Positions 63,501 to 64,000 of a stretch of DNA of 64,000 nucleotides are shown in pieces. The first letter of the stretch is position 1. Each line of letters opens with the position of its first letter. Made by a program: the position numbers and the translations under genes. The stretch covers positions 62,001 through 126,000 of the forward strand of contig CALUIR010000001.1 in assembly GCA_944320785.1 (NCBI GenBank), written 5' to 3'. The notes under the pieces were generated by a model. The model worked only from the letters and a program-made list of their open reading frames with translations, searched no databases and was not told the DNA's origin. Source of the DNA: an uncultured Bacteroidaceae bacterium (lineage in GTDB: Bacteria > Bacteroidota > Bacteroidia > Bacteroidales > Bacteroidaceae).

Positions 63501-63916
63501 CGGCACATTTCGAAGCCGGGGAAACACGTGCCATCGAGTTGCCCTACGTTTGCCCCGAAGGGACGGCCAACGGCTTGTATTATTACGAGGTGTATGCCCG
63601 GATGAACAGCCAGGCCGCCATGCAGATTCTGTTCACCAATGCATTCGACGTGAGTGAAGAAGCCGGCGTGGAAGCCCCGGCATCGGCAGCAAACGGCTGC
63701 CGCCTGGCAGCATTGGACGATGCTTTCCTCTTGGAGGGGCTCGCCGCCCGCTCGCGTGTGGAGGTATTCTCCCTGAGCGGCATGCGGCTGTTCCAAAAAA
63801 CGGCGGACGATGCCGCGATGCTTGTCCCGATGGCAAAAGCAGGACGGGGCGTTTACCTTGTCCGCGTGACCGCGCCCGACGGGACAACCGCCCTGCTGAA
63901 AGCCGTGTTGCGATAA
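60599..63916 (+). CDS. Secreted C10 family (streptopain-like) cysteine protease with T9SS-type tail
   Basis: A 1105-residue protein with a signal peptide (to about residue 22, LALTANA), a streptopain-type propeptide (IDVKEAQEIAENFFKNLPQA; FVIISGDDELPEVVGYSYNS) and a C10 catalytic domain at about residues 140-375. The nucleophile is Cys170 in KDYVTGCVATSVAQIMKY and the catalytic His is His325 in NVGHSFVCDGIDG, followed by LLHINWGWGGLFDGFFDMD. The remaining 700 residues are several beta-sandwich modules, ending in a type IX sorting-like domain (RVEVFSLSGMRLFQKTADDA; GRGVYLVRVTAPDG). Relatives include streptopain (SpeB), interpain and periodontain. It is probably exported and processed outside the cell to degrade proteins. 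Confidence 0.92.
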   Translation: MLRKQTFALTLFLCFLALTANAAPIDVKEAQEIAENFFKNLPQARGKSMVPRLQPLQPLQRMRQAGDAPYYVFAPADGKGFVIISGDDELPEVVGYSYNSPADGGTFPPALAAWLESFGHYIEDVRNGHANLPAARAEEGKATIGPLLTTKWNQDMPFNGLLAKDYVTGCVATSVAQIMKYHNWPVQGEGVLEWYGNFSGEHEVVDLSTYTYDWENMLDEYPVAWDEAGNPVPDGYNETQAAAVATLMRDCGYAVDMSYSTEGSGAVTAKAVGALFEHFKYSPGMQYRQRNVYSKDTWTRMIRAELEAGRPVNYSGTSTGDNVGHSFVCDGIDGNDLLHINWGWGGLFDGFFDMDVMAPEGAGIGGGSGGYVRNQAIITGIRPITPEEEGQRPVDRLIFSGMTLQLLHYSGLPYSIRIKAFEIANNSTRTLPVNPAILWHATAQSEERLQILRKMGDMQVGYFWDEPEFNLSIYESDFHAPGEYPFTIVNATDESGTGYEPFDTGEGESGGILTVNADGTMSLQPANPEATPDVHLAALRTKGTVYAGIGFWMAATLRNEGLNTFTQPLYTVAIPEGTDESGITDYWDYIQWEASLSRGVVDPIYGKTTLEVAAGCAGLEAGRYKIHFCREITLDDGTTVYRLIPEDAPQVIEVVPMPEHPVLVMDERPLDIWEDEYRQESNVWFGATVWVHALSQAYRGKLEVWALREGAGPSEEVLVFSPQEDLAINIYTEYLEYYYGYTDAFFNLEEGTYTAYLKYEVNGEMQRIEGDYNQDTFRVIPSDKPQLCLAAPLVVNGGDPVPMGSTVTVEAKIAARNAFSGTVTLYSSGEAPYYATALYSSDAHVSLAAGEVKDVTFRCQAGSPGYGLTAGRYQAEMMFLDDNREYSGNVQPGDYEASLWFSVTEAIGNLFTVVDYPTFNGGFNTYAGQSGTIRLKIYADAAADATFGIHAYEYNAPNIPVLQVTEQAAHFEAGETRAIELPYVCPEGTANGLYYYEVYARMNSQAAMQILFTNAFDVSEEAGVEAPASAANGCRLAALDDAFLLEGLAARSRVEVFSLSGMRLFQKTADDAAMLVPMAKAGRGVYLVRVTAPDGTTALLKAVLR

Positions 63917-63937
63917 GGCGATACGGGAATTTTTGCC

Positions 63938-63977
63938 ATCCGCCTGCCGCCAATGCGTACATTGGCGGCAGGCGGAT
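63938..63977 (+). terminator. Long perfect hairpin after the protease gene
   Basis: An 18-bp perfect inverted repeat (ATCCGCCTGCCGCCAATG and its complement) with loop CGTA starts 22 bp after the stop codon. It has no T-run on either strand, so it may terminate weakly, protect the 3' end, or belong to a repeat family. Confidence 0.6.
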
Positions 63978-64000
63978 TCGTTAAAACAAGATGCCGTAAG

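Overview
The window is a chromosomal segment of a Bacteroidota (order Bacteroidales) bacterium of moderate GC. The signs are SusC/SusD pairs, DUF4369-TlpA and DUF2027-Smr proteins, promoters of the TTG / TAnnTTTG type read by the Bacteroidales primary sigma factor, and an ATP synthase operon led by beta and a short epsilon. Three proteins end in tails like type IX secretion (T9SS) sorting domains. That favours a T9SS-bearing gut or oral lineage, such as a Prevotella/Paraprevotella-like group, over classical Bacteroides. Genus is not resolvable by eye.

Layout. 0-11.3 kb is housekeeping: serC-serA-DUF1015 (minus), a holin-like membrane protein, a BamA/TamA-type barrel and prsA (plus), a minus operon DUF2461-yhcH-glgB, then a Sel1-repeat protein and a DUF4369/TlpA lipoprotein (plus). 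11.3-45 kb is one very large glycan-utilisation locus, all on the minus strand, in four transcription blocks. Block 1 (45-31.6 kb) holds GH92, a T9SS-tailed beta-helix protein, a GH63-like (alpha/alpha)6 enzyme, a second T9SS-tailed beta-helix enzyme (GH110-like), a sialate-O-acetylesterase-type esterase, a GH36 alpha-galactosidase and a second such esterase. Block 2 (31.3-18.8 kb) holds GH28, SusC1-SusD1, SusC2-SusD2 and a surface lipoprotein. Block 3 (18.5-12.9 kb) holds a GH106-like enzyme and two alpha/beta-hydrolase esterases. Block 4 is a membrane-anchored class-C beta-lactamase-like hydrolase. Upstream, at 45.7-49.7 kb, lie a membrane-spanning regulator with a SARP-like DNA-binding end and a pectate-lyase-like beta-helix protein. 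49.8-63.9 kb is housekeeping again: Smr/DUF2027, lipB, the nine-gene ATP synthase operon and purT, then a large secreted C10 cysteine protease.

How it may work. The enzymes point to a branched, acetylated, plant-type glycan containing galacturonate, rhamnose, galactose and mannose-like sugars. The two SusCD pairs would import the released oligosaccharides. The likely sensor is a one-component membrane protein (jelly-roll plus Kelch-type propeller outside, winged helix plus BTAD-like domain inside), not the usual hybrid two-component sensor or ECF sigma/anti-sigma pair.

Most unusual feature. A repeat element occurs exactly three times in the window, at the three boundaries between blocks 1/2, 2/3 and 3/4. 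Each copy has four quasi-palindromic units at an exact 21-bp period (two DNA helical turns), ending in a 36-nt tail. Each lies about 110-125 bp upstream of the next block's first start codon. A separate cluster of direct repeats spaced 22 bp lies between the regulator and block 1. These look like cis-acting elements of the locus, or a repeat family that settled there; the sequence alone cannot decide.
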